Of a stretch of 64,000 nt of DNA, positions 53,483 through 61,468 are shown piece by piece; position 1 is the stretch's first letter; every line of letters starts with the position of its first letter. Position numbers and translations under genes: made by a program. A model generated the notes under the pieces. The model was not told the origin of the DNA and did no database searches. It saw nothing but the letters and a program-made list of their open reading frames with translations. The DNA comes from Rhizobium tumorigenes (GTDB lineage Bacteria > Pseudomonadota > Alphaproteobacteria > Rhizobiales > Rhizobiaceae), in NCBI RefSeq assembly GCF_003240565.2, contig NZ_CP117259.1, positions 186,001-250,000 on the forward strand, given 5' to 3'.

Positions 53483-54637
53483 TCACTTCCGCGCCGCGAT
53501 AAATCTTTCCATCGTGTCAAACGAAAAGGCGGAGATCGGCAGGTCGGTGCGGCCATCGATAGCGAGGTCTGCGAGTATTTCGCCGATGACGCTGGTGAAC
53601 TTGAAGCCGTGGCCGGAACAAGGCGAGGCGACGACGATGCGCGGATTGCCGGGCATCAGGTCGATCAGAAAATCCTCGCTCGGCAGCATTGTATAACGGC
53701 AGGTGATGGCGTTGACGCGCATCCCGTTCGCAGCCGGCAGGCGCCTGGCGATGAAGGCGTCGAGGAGCGCCATATCGGCGTCGTTCACCGGTGGATTGGG
53801 CTCGTTCGGATCGATCGGCTCGCGGAAATGCGCATGGCGGCCGATCTTGACCCCGTCGACGCCGATGGCGGGAAAGCCGAAATAGGAGCCGTCGTCGCCC
53901 TCGTCGCGTATGAAGGCGGGCATGCGCTGCGGCTGGGTCACGAAGCCGTCGCGCGGCTGGTACCAGGCGACCACCTGCCGGATCGGCACGGCGTGTTCCT
54001 TCAACTGCGGCACGAGCTCCGAAATCCACGACCCGGTGGCGACGATCACCTTGTTTGCGCGGTACTTGCCCACGGCAGACGTAATGGTCACACCGGCGTC
54101 GTCAGGCTCGATGCCGGTGATCTTCTCGCCGAAATGCAGCACGGCACCGTCTTCGGCGGCGAGCCTTATATAGCCCGTGACGGCCGCTTCCGGGCGGATA
54201 TAGCCTCCCTGAGGATCGAGCAGGGCGATCTCGCCGGCATCCAGTGAGAACACCGGAAACCGCGCCTTCATCGCCGCCCGGTCCAACTCTTCGATGGTAA
54301 GATCGTGCAATTTGCAGGAGGCGCGCGTGCCTGTCACGATGGTGCTGTCGGGCGCGCCGATCTGCAGGACGCCAGTGATCGTCAGCACCTCGCTGCGCAG
54401 CCGCGCTTCCAGCGCCCGCCAGTTGGCATAGGCCCGCTGCAGCAGCGGCACATAGGACGGGTCCTCGAAATAGCCGAGCCGGATAAGCCGGCTGTCGCCA
54501 TGGGAAGAGCCCAGCGTATGGGCTGGATAGAAGGCATCGATGCCGATGGCTTTCACGCCGCGGGCGGCAAGATGCGACAGGGCCCCGCTGCCCATGGCAC
54601 CGAGACCGATGACGGCGACGTCGAATTGCGGTGTCAT
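53483..54637 (-). CDS. solA: N-methyl amino-acid oxidase (SolA / monomeric sarcosine oxidase)
   Basis: A 384-residue flavoenzyme of the monomeric sarcosine oxidase family, which oxidatively demethylates N-methyl amino acids (sarcosine, N-methyltryptophan) to formaldehyde and hydrogen peroxide. The FAD motif is VIGLGAMGSGAL, with the family blocks SSHGDSRLIRLGYFEDPSY and CRYTMLPSEDFLID. The covalent-flavin cysteine is Cys340 in PCSGHGFKF. It is the last gene of a six-gene operon with an amino-acid importer and a lyase-like protein, so the natural substrate is probably an N-methylated or related amino acid from that pathway. Confidence 0.85.
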   Translation of the reverse strand: MTPQFDVAVIGLGAMGSGALSHLAARGVKAIGIDAFYPAHTLGSSHGDSRLIRLGYFEDPSYVPLLQRAYANWRALEARLRSEVLTITGVLQIGAPDSTIVTGTRASCKLHDLTIEELDRAAMKARFPVFSLDAGEIALLDPQGGYIRPEAAVTGYIRLAAEDGAVLHFGEKITGIEPDDAGVTITSAVGKYRANKVIVATGSWISELVPQLKEHAVPIRQVVAWYQPRDGFVTQPQRMPAFIRDEGDDGSYFGFPAIGVDGVKIGRHAHFREPIDPNEPNPPVNDADMALLDAFIARRLPAANGMRVNAITCRYTMLPSEDFLIDLMPGNPRIVVASPCSGHGFKFTSVIGEILADLAIDGRTDLPISAFSFDTMERFIAARK

Positions 54638-54653
54638 GGCTACATTCCCGATT

Positions 54654-56144
54654 TCAGTAAGGCGGCGGTGGCATGTCGCGGATCATTGATTTGATCGCCT
54701 CGATGTCGCCGCCAAGCGGACGGTCGTCGGCATAATGCGCGACGCGGCTGCGGACAAGCCGGTAAATCGTCTCTGTGCCATCGGCGCGCGCTGCCGCCTT
54801 AGCCAGGAAGTCATGTGCCTGTGCGGCGGCCATCAGTTCAATCGCAAGGATGTACTCGGCGTTGTCGAGCACTGCGAGCAGCTTGTTGGCGGCGGCGGTC
54901 GGGTGGGCGAGAAAATCCTCCTGCAACGCCGATGTCAGGCCGCCATCGGTACTGGCGGGAGCAGCCAGCCGACGGTTTTCGTTGGCGAGCGCTGCGGCAC
55001 TGTACTGGGCGATCATCAGGCCGGAATGGCTGCCTGCGTCGCTGGCGAGGAACGGCGGCAGGCCGCTCACCAGTGGATTGACCAGCCGGTCCATCCGGCG
55101 TTCGCTCATCGCAGCGATCTGCGCCAACGCAATCGCGAGGCCGTCCGCCGCCTGGCCGAGTGCCGGCGACACGGCATGGGCCTCCGAGGAGACGACGGGA
55201 TGGTCCGGCGTGCCGTAGACGGCGGGATTGTCGGTGACGGAGGCCAGTTCCTGGTCGACCACGCGGGCGGAATTTTCGAAGACATCGCGGGCTGCGCCAT
55301 GGGCATGCGGGATGGCACGCAGGCTGAGGGCATCCTGCGTGCGTTTGCCGAGCGCTGCCGCAATCAGACCGCTGCCGGCGAGCCGCCGCCGTAACGATGC
55401 GCCTACTTTCTGGACGCCATCCGAAACCTTGAGGGCGAGCACGGTCTCGTCGAAAGCTGCCATCTGTCCGCCGGCTGCCTCGAACGTCAGGGCGGCGATG
55501 GCATCGGCCCAGTCGAGAAGATTGGCTGCACGCGCCAGTGCCACGCAGGAAAGCCCGGTGGCGCAGGCCGTGCCGTTGACAAGGCTGAGACCCTCCTTGG
55601 CACCCAGCACCAGCGGGGCAAGGCCGATTGCTGCAAGCGCCTGGCGACCGGTCATAGGCTGTCCGGCAACATGGGCCGCACCCTCGCCGATCAGCACCAG
55701 TGCCGTGTGGGCATTGTGGGTGAGGTAGCCTGCCGATCCCTTGCAGGGGACGTCTGGAATGCAGTCCTTGTCGAGAAACGTCCGGAGGTGGTCGACGATC
55801 TCGCGGCGCACACCGGAATAGCCGTGGGAAAAATTGGCGATCTGGGCGGCGATGATCGCCCTGACTTCGCGCCGGGCCAGAAGCGGTCCGACGCCGCAGG
55901 CATGGCTGAGGATGATGTTGCGTGACAGCTTGCTTTGCGATGCGAGGTCGACCACCGTATCCGACAGGGCGCCGACGCCGGTGTTGATGCCGTAGGCCCG
56001 CTTGCCCGTTTCGACGATGCGGGCAACGATGCGGCTGGCATTGTCGATGCGCGCCCAGACTTCGGGGGCGAGCGACAGGTCTTCGCCGCCTGCGATGGCC
56101 GCGACGTCGCGCCAGCCGAGCTTTGATTCAAGAGTGACGGTCAT
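54654..56144 (-). CDS. HAL-family lyase paralogue lacking the MIO triad
   Basis: A 496-residue relative of histidine ammonia-lyase. It keeps YGINTGVGALSD (catalytic Tyr loop), VNGTACATG (active-site Asn) and a late LQED. But where active HAL has [14 protein letters not shown], this protein has GSAGYLTHNAH: the three residues Ala-Ser-Gly that cyclise to the MIO cofactor are exactly absent between Gly139 and Tyr140. The YxxR of HAL is LSLR, with Tyr lost and Arg kept. Ammonia elimination by the usual route is therefore unlikely. Ergothionase, a HAL relative that removes trimethylamine from ergothioneine without MIO, is the best known precedent. The gene sits 4 bases after the ATPase gene and 16 before solA. 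It might be annotated hutH2, but it should not be assumed to use histidine. Confidence 0.8.
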   Translation of the reverse strand: MTVTLESKLGWRDVAAIAGGEDLSLAPEVWARIDNASRIVARIVETGKRAYGINTGVGALSDTVVDLASQSKLSRNIILSHACGVGPLLARREVRAIIAAQIANFSHGYSGVRREIVDHLRTFLDKDCIPDVPCKGSAGYLTHNAHTALVLIGEGAAHVAGQPMTGRQALAAIGLAPLVLGAKEGLSLVNGTACATGLSCVALARAANLLDWADAIAALTFEAAGGQMAAFDETVLALKVSDGVQKVGASLRRRLAGSGLIAAALGKRTQDALSLRAIPHAHGAARDVFENSARVVDQELASVTDNPAVYGTPDHPVVSSEAHAVSPALGQAADGLAIALAQIAAMSERRMDRLVNPLVSGLPPFLASDAGSHSGLMIAQYSAAALANENRRLAAPASTDGGLTSALQEDFLAHPTAAANKLLAVLDNAEYILAIELMAAAQAHDFLAKAAARADGTETIYRLVRSRVAHYADDRPLGGDIEAIKSMIRDMPPPPY

Positions 56145-56148
56145 GGGA

Positions 56149-56919
56149 TCAGCTTCCGAAATTGCCGATGAACTGGCGGAACGCCGGCGAGCCGCCGCCG
56201 CCGAACATCTCTTCCGGGCTGCCGGAACTGTCGATCAGCCCTTCGCGCATGAAGACGACGCGGTTGGAGACGTTGCGGGCAAAGCTCATTTCGTGGGTGA
56301 CGACCAGCATGGTCATGCCCTCTTCTGCCAGCGCCCGCATGACGCGCAGCACCTCGCCGACCAGTTCCGGATCCAGCGCCGAGGTTGGTTCGTCGAACAG
56401 CATCACCTTCGGCTTCATCGCCAGCGCCCGGGCAATCGCCGCGCGCTGCTGCTGGCCGCCGGAGAGATGGGCCGGGTAGGCGTGGCGCTTGTCCGCAATG
56501 CCGACCTTCTCGAGCAGCGCTTCGGCGTCGGCGACGGCTTCCGCACGAGGCCGCTTCAGCACGTGGATCGGGCCTTCTATGACATTCTGCAGGATGGTCA
56601 TGTGGGACCAGAGATTGAACGACTGGAACACCATGCCGAGTTCCGAGCGGATATGGTCGACCTGGCGGTTGCTCTCCGGCTTGCTCCGCCCGTTCTTGTG
56701 GATCATGCGGATCTGCTCGCCATCCACCCAGATCTCGCCGTCATTGGCGACTTCGAGCAGGTTGATGCAGCGAAGGAATGTCGACTTGCCGGAGCCGGAG
56801 GCGCCGAGCAGGGATATGACGTCGCCATCCTCGGCATCCAGCGAGATGCCGCGCAGCACCTCGTGGGTGCCGAAGCTCTTGCGGATATTGCGGACCGAAA
56901 GTCGGTTGACGCGGGCCAT
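56149..56919 (-). CDS. Polar amino-acid ABC transporter ATPase (HisP-like)
   Basis: A 256-residue ATPase of the HisP/GlnQ group. Walker A is GASGSGKST, the Q-loop [12 protein letters not shown], the signature LSGGQQQR, Walker [13 protein letters not shown] and the H-loop VVTHEMSFA. HisP-like features include the longer insertion [16 protein letters not shown]. It energises the importer encoded by the three genes before it in the same operon. Confidence 0.93.
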   Translation of the reverse strand: MARVNRLSVRNIRKSFGTHEVLRGISLDAEDGDVISLLGASGSGKSTFLRCINLLEVANDGEIWVDGEQIRMIHKNGRSKPESNRQVDHIRSELGMVFQSFNLWSHMTILQNVIEGPIHVLKRPRAEAVADAEALLEKVGIADKRHAYPAHLSGGQQQRAAIARALAMKPKVMLFDEPTSALDPELVGEVLRVMRALAEEGMTMLVVTHEMSFARNVSNRVVFMREGLIDSSGSPEEMFGGGGSPAFRQFIGNFGS

Positions 56920-56941
56920 GGTCGCTCCAGTTCAGACTGCG

Positions 56942-57646
56942 TTACGCCTTCAAAGCCTGCGGCGCTGCGCGGCGATGGCGGGAGAGGCGATATTCGAGCA
57001 AGCCAAAGGCCTGCAGGATGATGAAATTCAGGACGAGATAGATGACGGCGGCGCAGAGAAATACCTCCATCGTCCGGTAGGTGTGCGAGATCAGCCGCTG
57101 GGCGACGCCGGTTACCTCCCAGACGGTGACGAGGCTTGCGAGCGCCGTCGACTTCAACATCAGCACGATCTCGGTCGAATAGGCAGGCAGCGCATGGCGG
57201 AAGGCAATGGGCGCCAGGATGCGGCGGACCAGCAGGAAGCCGGACATGCCGATCGAGCGGGCCGCCTCGATCTCCTTCGGCGAAACGGCGCGGATACCGC
57301 CGCGAAAGATTTCGGCCGTGTAGCCGGCCGTGCAGAGCGCCAGCGACAGCACGGCGCAGACAAAGGGCTCGCGCAGCAGCGGCCAGAGAAACGAGTAGCG
57401 GATGATGCCGAACTGGCCGAGGCCGTAAAAGATCAGGAACATCTGGATCAGCAGCGGCGAGCCGCGAAACACGAAAATATAGGCCTTGGCGAAGCCCGAC
57501 AGGATCGGATTGCCGCCGGTGCGCATCCAGACGAGCCCCAGCGCCAGCAGGCCTCCTAGGGTGATCGACGTGATGAACAGGGCCAGCGTCATCGGCAGGG
57601 CGGCGAGCAGCGTAGCCATGGTCGATGACAGGAAGGCGATATCCAT
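56942..57646 (-). CDS. Polar amino-acid ABC transporter permease (HisM-like)
   Basis: A 234-residue permease with about five membrane helices. Conserved blocks are YIFVFRGSPLLIQMFLIFYG and the EAA loop EIEAARSIGMSGFLLVRRIL. The start at 57646 (MDIAFLSSTMATLL) lies 2 bases after the HisQ-like stop; a longer frame upstream overlaps that gene and is not used. Confidence 0.92.
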   Translation of the reverse strand: MDIAFLSSTMATLLAALPMTLALFITSITLGGLLALGLVWMRTGGNPILSGFAKAYIFVFRGSPLLIQMFLIFYGLGQFGIIRYSFLWPLLREPFVCAVLSLALCTAGYTAEIFRGGIRAVSPKEIEAARSIGMSGFLLVRRILAPIAFRHALPAYSTEIVLMLKSTALASLVTVWEVTGVAQRLISHTYRTMEVFLCAAVIYLVLNFIILQAFGLLEYRLSRHRRAAPQALKA

Positions 57647-57648
57647 GA

Positions 57649-58374
57649 TCAGGCCTTCCCCATTGTTGCCGACGGCATGCTGCGGTTGGCGCGACGTTCG
57701 GCGCGGTTGAAAACCTGGTCCGAAAGGCTGGTCAGGATCAGGTAGAGGCACCCGCCGGCGATAAAGAACAGGAAATAATGCCGCGTCGAGCCGGCGGCCA
57801 CCTGGCTGGTGCGCATCAGTTCGGCAAGCCCGGTAACAGAGATCAGGGCTGAATCCTTGAGGCTCAGCTGCCAGACATTGCCGAGGCCGGGGATGGCAAG
57901 CCTGAGCACCTGCGGCAGGATGATCCGGCGGAAGCGCAGTCGCGTGCCCATGCCGATCGCCGAGGCGGCTTCCAGTTCGCCCTTCGAGATCGCCAGGTAG
58001 GCGCCGCGAAATACTTCAGCCTGGTAGGAGCCTGAGATGACCCCCACGGCAAGGGCTCCGGCGGCAAAGGACGGCAAGCCAAGGAAGCCGTCGTAGCCCA
58101 GTGCCTTGCCGATGGAGGTCAGGGCGCTCGAGCCGCCAAAATAGATGAGATAGATGATCAGCAGTTCAGGCACGCCGCGAAAGACGGTGGTGTAGGCATG
58201 GCCGAGCGCCCACAGAAGCCTGTTGCCGGAAAGCTTGGCTGCGGCGACGAGGGTGCCGAGAATGGCGCCGATTGCCAGCGCCGCTGCAGTGACGGCGAGC
58301 GTCAGCAGCGTTGCTACGAGAAGCAGGGCGCCCCACCCGGTCGAACCGAAGCCCAGCAGTTGCAATGTCGACAT
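57649..58374 (-). CDS. Polar amino-acid ABC transporter permease (HisQ-like)
   Basis: A 241-residue partner permease. It shows TTVFRGVPELLIIYLIYFGG and the EAA loop ELEAASAIGMGTRLRFRRI, the usual HisQ pattern. It is the second gene of the operon, 68 bases after the binding-protein gene. Confidence 0.92.
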   Translation of the reverse strand: MSTLQLLGFGSTGWGALLLVATLLTLAVTAAALAIGAILGTLVAAAKLSGNRLLWALGHAYTTVFRGVPELLIIYLIYFGGSSALTSIGKALGYDGFLGLPSFAAGALAVGVISGSYQAEVFRGAYLAISKGELEAASAIGMGTRLRFRRIILPQVLRLAIPGLGNVWQLSLKDSALISVTGLAELMRTSQVAAGSTRHYFLFFIAGGCLYLILTSLSDQVFNRAERRANRSMPSATMGKA

Positions 58375-58442
58375 CTGTTATTCCGAAATGGCGAAAACAT
58401 TGGATGCCCCCGGTCCTATCGACCGGAGGCATCTGTTGGAAG

Positions 58443-59285
58443 TTATTTCGGGCTGACGTCGGTCTTGAACCACTTCATCGACAGGGTCTTGACGGTGCCA
58501 TCGGCGAGTGCCGACTTGATGGCCGCGCTGAACATGTCGCGCAGGTCTGTATCGGACTTGCGAACGCCGAGGCCTTCGCCGATACCCCAGATGGGTCCGG
58601 CAATCTGCGGGCCGGAGAAGCCGAGCGCGCCATTGGCTGCTTCGAAGGCGGTTTCGAAATAGACGGCGTCGTCAAAGCCGAGATCTATACGGCCGTTCTG
58701 CAGGTCGAGGTCGCGATCGGCGCCGGTCTTGTATTCGCGGATCGTGGCGATGTCTGCAAAGTTGTCATAGACGAACTTGGCGTAGACTGTGGCGGCCTGG
58801 ATACCGATTGTCTTGCCTTTGAAGGCTTTCTTCAGCGCTTCGATCTCCGCCACGCCCGTCTGGCCGGGTGCCATGGTGATGGTCTTGCCGGTGCCGGCAG
58901 CATTCGCCAGCGGGCTGTCCTTGGCGACGGCAAAGGCTGCTGGCGTCGCAGCATATGGAACGGTGAAGTCGATGACCTGCTTGCGCTCGTCGGTGATCGA
59001 CAGGGCATCCATGATGATGTCGAACTTGCCGGCGTTGAGCGCCGGGATCATGCCGTCCCAATCGGAGGCCACGAGCTTGCACTCGACCTTGGCCTTCTCG
59101 CAGAGCACCTTGGCCAGCTCCGGCTCGAAGCCGCCCAGCGTGCCATCGGCATTGGTCATGTTCCAGGGCGCATAGGCGCCTTCGAGCGTGATGGTGACGG
59201 TTTTCCAGTCCTTGGCTTCGGCGGCAGGTCCGGCAAGGGTGGCCAGCGCCACGGCGCCCGATAGTAGCAATGCATTGATTTTCAT
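58443..59285 (-). CDS. Amino-acid ABC transporter periplasmic binding protein (HisJ/LAO type)
   Basis: A 280-residue family 3 binding protein with a signal peptide (about 1-24, ending AAEA). The mature part begins KDWKTVTITLEGAYAPWNMT and shows GTLGGFEPELAKVLCEKAKVEC, SDWDGMIPALNAGKFDIIMD and FTVPYA. The LAO/HisJ-like layout, including a cysteine pair near residues 62 and 69, suggests a cationic or betaine-like amino-acid ligand; the true ligand is unknown. AGAGGAGA lies 4 bases before the ATG at 59285. It is the first gene of the operon that ends with solA. Confidence 0.9.
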   Translation of the reverse strand: MKINALLLSGAVALATLAGPAAEAKDWKTVTITLEGAYAPWNMTNADGTLGGFEPELAKVLCEKAKVECKLVASDWDGMIPALNAGKFDIIMDALSITDERKQVIDFTVPYAATPAAFAVAKDSPLANAAGTGKTITMAPGQTGVAEIEALKKAFKGKTIGIQAATVYAKFVYDNFADIATIREYKTGADRDLDLQNGRIDLGFDDAVYFETAFEAANGALGFSGPQIAGPIWGIGEGLGVRKSDTDLRDMFSAAIKSALADGTVKTLSMKWFKTDVSPK

Positions 59286-59606
59286 GGTCTCTCCTCTGGG
59301 GGCAAAATTGGCCGCGTCGTTGCACTGCCGGTCTGTGCCGGGTTGCTGCCTCGACATGGCCTCGGTGTAAAATGGTTTAAAGCCAATGCACCATATGAGA
59401 TTTCGGAGGCGCGGCAAGCCGCCCCTTATTTAATATGCAAATTTGATTGCTGCTTAAGGATTGGGCGATCCAGTCTGCGTCTCGCATAGGCCTCGCTGCG
59501 ACATAAGTCTATATTTATGAAAATGCCGGATATGCCTCAGAAACTTCAAGCATTTCTGATAGACCTGTGATTCTCAAATTTCGGTGATGAACGGAGACAG
59601 CCGCCG
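59286..59606. other. Intergenic region upstream of the solA operon
   Basis: About 320 bases of relatively AT-rich sequence with no gene seen. It should contain the promoter of the minus-strand ABC/lyase operon and that of the small gene at 59607. No clear palindrome or sigma54 site was found. Confidence 0.45.
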
Positions 59607-59756
59607 ATGGCCATTCGCCCCCTCTTGATCGGTCTCACTCTCATTCTTGCGCTGGTGATGATCGTGCTCAGCATCCTGCTGGTCAATCCGACGCACACCA
59701 TCCGCCAGGCCGAACCCTTTGCGCCGCAGCAACCTGGTGCAAATCCGCAGCAGTAA
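59607..59756 (+). CDS. Small single-span membrane protein (49 aa)
   Basis: A 49-residue protein with one N-terminal membrane helix (PLLIGLTLILALVMIVLSIL) and a Pro/Gln-rich tail (AEPFAPQQPGANPQQ). GGAG lies about 10 bases upstream of the ATG. No family is recognised. Its size, clean helix and the adjacent second small gene suggest a real small membrane protein. Confidence 0.55.
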   Translation: MAIRPLLIGLTLILALVMIVLSILLVNPTHTIRQAEPFAPQQPGANPQQ

Positions 59757-59842
59757 GCTGGTATTGTCGGGCGCAGGACCCCACCTACGGAACTGTCTGC
59801 TACGCGGTGCGTTTGTCGGGCAAGTTCACAAGGAAAAGTCCA

Positions 59843-59965
59843 ATGCGAGTAATGATAGCCGTCGTAACGATCATGGTGGTGTCTGTTCTCAGCCTGTCGA
59901 TGCTGACACCGGCGGGCGAAGAGATGACCGGCAAGGGTTCCAAGCTGGAAGCCTCCATCAACTAG
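59843..59965 (+). CDS. Small membrane or secreted peptide (40 aa)
   Basis: A 40-residue frame with a hydrophobic N-terminus (MIAVVTIMVVSVLSLSML) and a short polar tail (TPAGEEMTGKGSKLEASIN). AAGGA lies 9 bases before the ATG. It lies 86 bases after the 49-residue gene in the same direction and may be co-transcribed. Function unknown. Confidence 0.45.
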   Translation: MRVMIAVVTIMVVSVLSLSMLTPAGEEMTGKGSKLEASIN

Positions 59966-60000
59966 GCTGAGCCTGGTCTCTCTGACGATACATCTCTCGT

Positions 60001-61347
60001 CTAAGCCGAAATCAGTCGGGTCATAGTGGCAACAAAACGCTTTCGGATCCCGTCGCGCCCGACATGCTTCCCACCGCTGACCTGCTTGCGCCCGAGTGCC
60101 CAGACGTTGTCGATCCGCACACCTCCGGCAAAGATCCAGTGATCCAGCAACTGGTCGCCTTCGAGATAGGGCACAGCGGAGACATCCAGCGATACGAGAT
60201 CGGCGTAGTTTCCTTTTTCCAGCCCTGTCGCGGTTTGGAGCGCGATACCACCGCCCATCAACGCCTGATCGAACAGAGCGCGACCGGTAGAGCCGTTTTG
60301 CGGTGCTGCAACGTTTCGGGCGCGGAGGTCGAGGCGCTGAGAATATTCCAGCTGGCGCAACTCCTCCGGCACCGAGATCAGGACGTTCGAGTCCGAGCCG
60401 ATGCCAAACCGCCCTCTCTCTGACAGGAACTGCGGGGCAGGAAATGTCCCGTCTCCAAGGTTGGCCTCGGTGATCGGGCAGAGGCCTGCCACCGCGCCGC
60501 TGCTGGCCATGCGTATCGTTTCATCCTCTGTCATATGTGTCGCATGGATCAGGCACCAGCGCGCATCGACATCGGCATGGTCGAGGAGCCATTCGACGGG
60601 CCGTGCGCCGGACCAGGCAATGCAGTCCTCTAGCTCCTTGACCTGCTCTGCGACGTGGATGTGGATTGGACCGTTCCGCCCAAGCTCTGCGGCAAAGCTT
60701 AGTTCTTCCGGCGTCACTGCCCGCAGGCTGTGCGGCGCAAGGCCGAGCACGGCGCCTTCCAGCGCGCCAATGACCTGCCGGCATCCCTCCATCAGCGTCG
60801 CAAAGCTATCCGGCGTATTGATAAAGCGGCGTTGGCCCTCGATCGGCTGACCGCCTCCGAAACCGGACCGCGCGTAAAGCACCGGCAGCAGCGTCAGGCC
60901 GATACCGGCTTGACTGCTGGCAGCACCGATGCGTTCGGCCAATTCGGCAATGTTGGCATAGGGCCTGCCGTCCTTATCGTGATGCAGGTAGTGGAATTCC
61001 CCGACGCGGCAAAAGCCGGCCTCCAGCATCTCCATGTAGAGTTCGGCCGCAACCGCCTCGACATCCTCGGGCGTCATCGACAGGGCGAACTTGTACATCA
61101 CCGTCCGCCAGCTCCAGAAGCTGTCGCTGCCGGGGCCTCGCACTTCGGCAAGACCTGCCATCGCCCGCTGGAAAGCGTGGCTGTGCAGGTTGGGCATCGC
61201 GGGTACGAGCACTGCGTGGCGCTCGTCGGCTGCCTCGGCCGGTACGCCCGCAGCGATGCTGACGATGCGCCCGTCGGCAATCTCTATGCGTACGTCCTTT
61301 TGCCAGCCGGTTGGCAATAGGGCCGATCCTGCGTGAAGTCCGACCAT
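60001..61347 (-). CDS. hutF: Formimidoylglutamate deiminase
   Basis: A roughly 448-residue amidohydrolase-superfamily enzyme that converts N-formimidoyl-L-glutamate to N-formylglutamate and ammonia in the five-step histidine pathway. Metal-site motifs are NLHSHAFQRAMAG, HIHVAEQ and GIGSDSNV, and the family block EFHYLHHD is present. The start could be ATG 61347 (AAGGGG about 7 bases upstream) or ATG 61353. It is divergent from hutI-hutH with a HutC-like site between them. hutG (formylglutamate deformylase) and hutU are not in the window. Confidence 0.92.
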   Translation of the reverse strand: MVGLHAGSALLPTGWQKDVRIEIADGRIVSIAAGVPAEAADERHAVLVPAMPNLHSHAFQRAMAGLAEVRGPGSDSFWSWRTVMYKFALSMTPEDVEAVAAELYMEMLEAGFCRVGEFHYLHHDKDGRPYANIAELAERIGAASSQAGIGLTLLPVLYARSGFGGGQPIEGQRRFINTPDSFATLMEGCRQVIGALEGAVLGLAPHSLRAVTPEELSFAAELGRNGPIHIHVAEQVKELEDCIAWSGARPVEWLLDHADVDARWCLIHATHMTEDETIRMASSGAVAGLCPITEANLGDGTFPAPQFLSERGRFGIGSDSNVLISVPEELRQLEYSQRLDLRARNVAAPQNGSTGRALFDQALMGGGIALQTATGLEKGNYADLVSLDVSAVPYLEGDQLLDHWIFAGGVRIDNVWALGRKQVSGGKHVGRDGIRKRFVATMTRLISA

Positions 61348-61427
61348 CGGCATTCCCCTTCTATTTGCGGGCGATCCGTCCTAGGTTCCTCGCCAGCCGC
61401 CATATTTCCGCTTGTCACACGGTTATT

Positions 61428-61439
61428 ATGTATATACAT
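61428..61439. promoter_or_regulatory. HutC-like operator
   Basis: ATGTATATACAT is a perfect 12-base palindrome in the 121-base gap between the divergent hutF and hutI genes. HutC, a GntR-family repressor released by urocanate, binds TGTATATACA-like sites in hut promoters, so this is its probable operator. A TTGTCA (61412-61417) lies just upstream as a possible -35 for hutI. No hutC gene is in the window. Confidence 0.65.
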
Positions 61440-61468
61440 GTTAAGTCATAAAGAAAGGCGCAAAGCTG

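Noticed and set aside
54654..56144. Canonical histidine ammonia-lyase (hutH) annotation
   Set aside because: The MIO triad is absent, so the standard function cannot be assumed despite the overall similarity.
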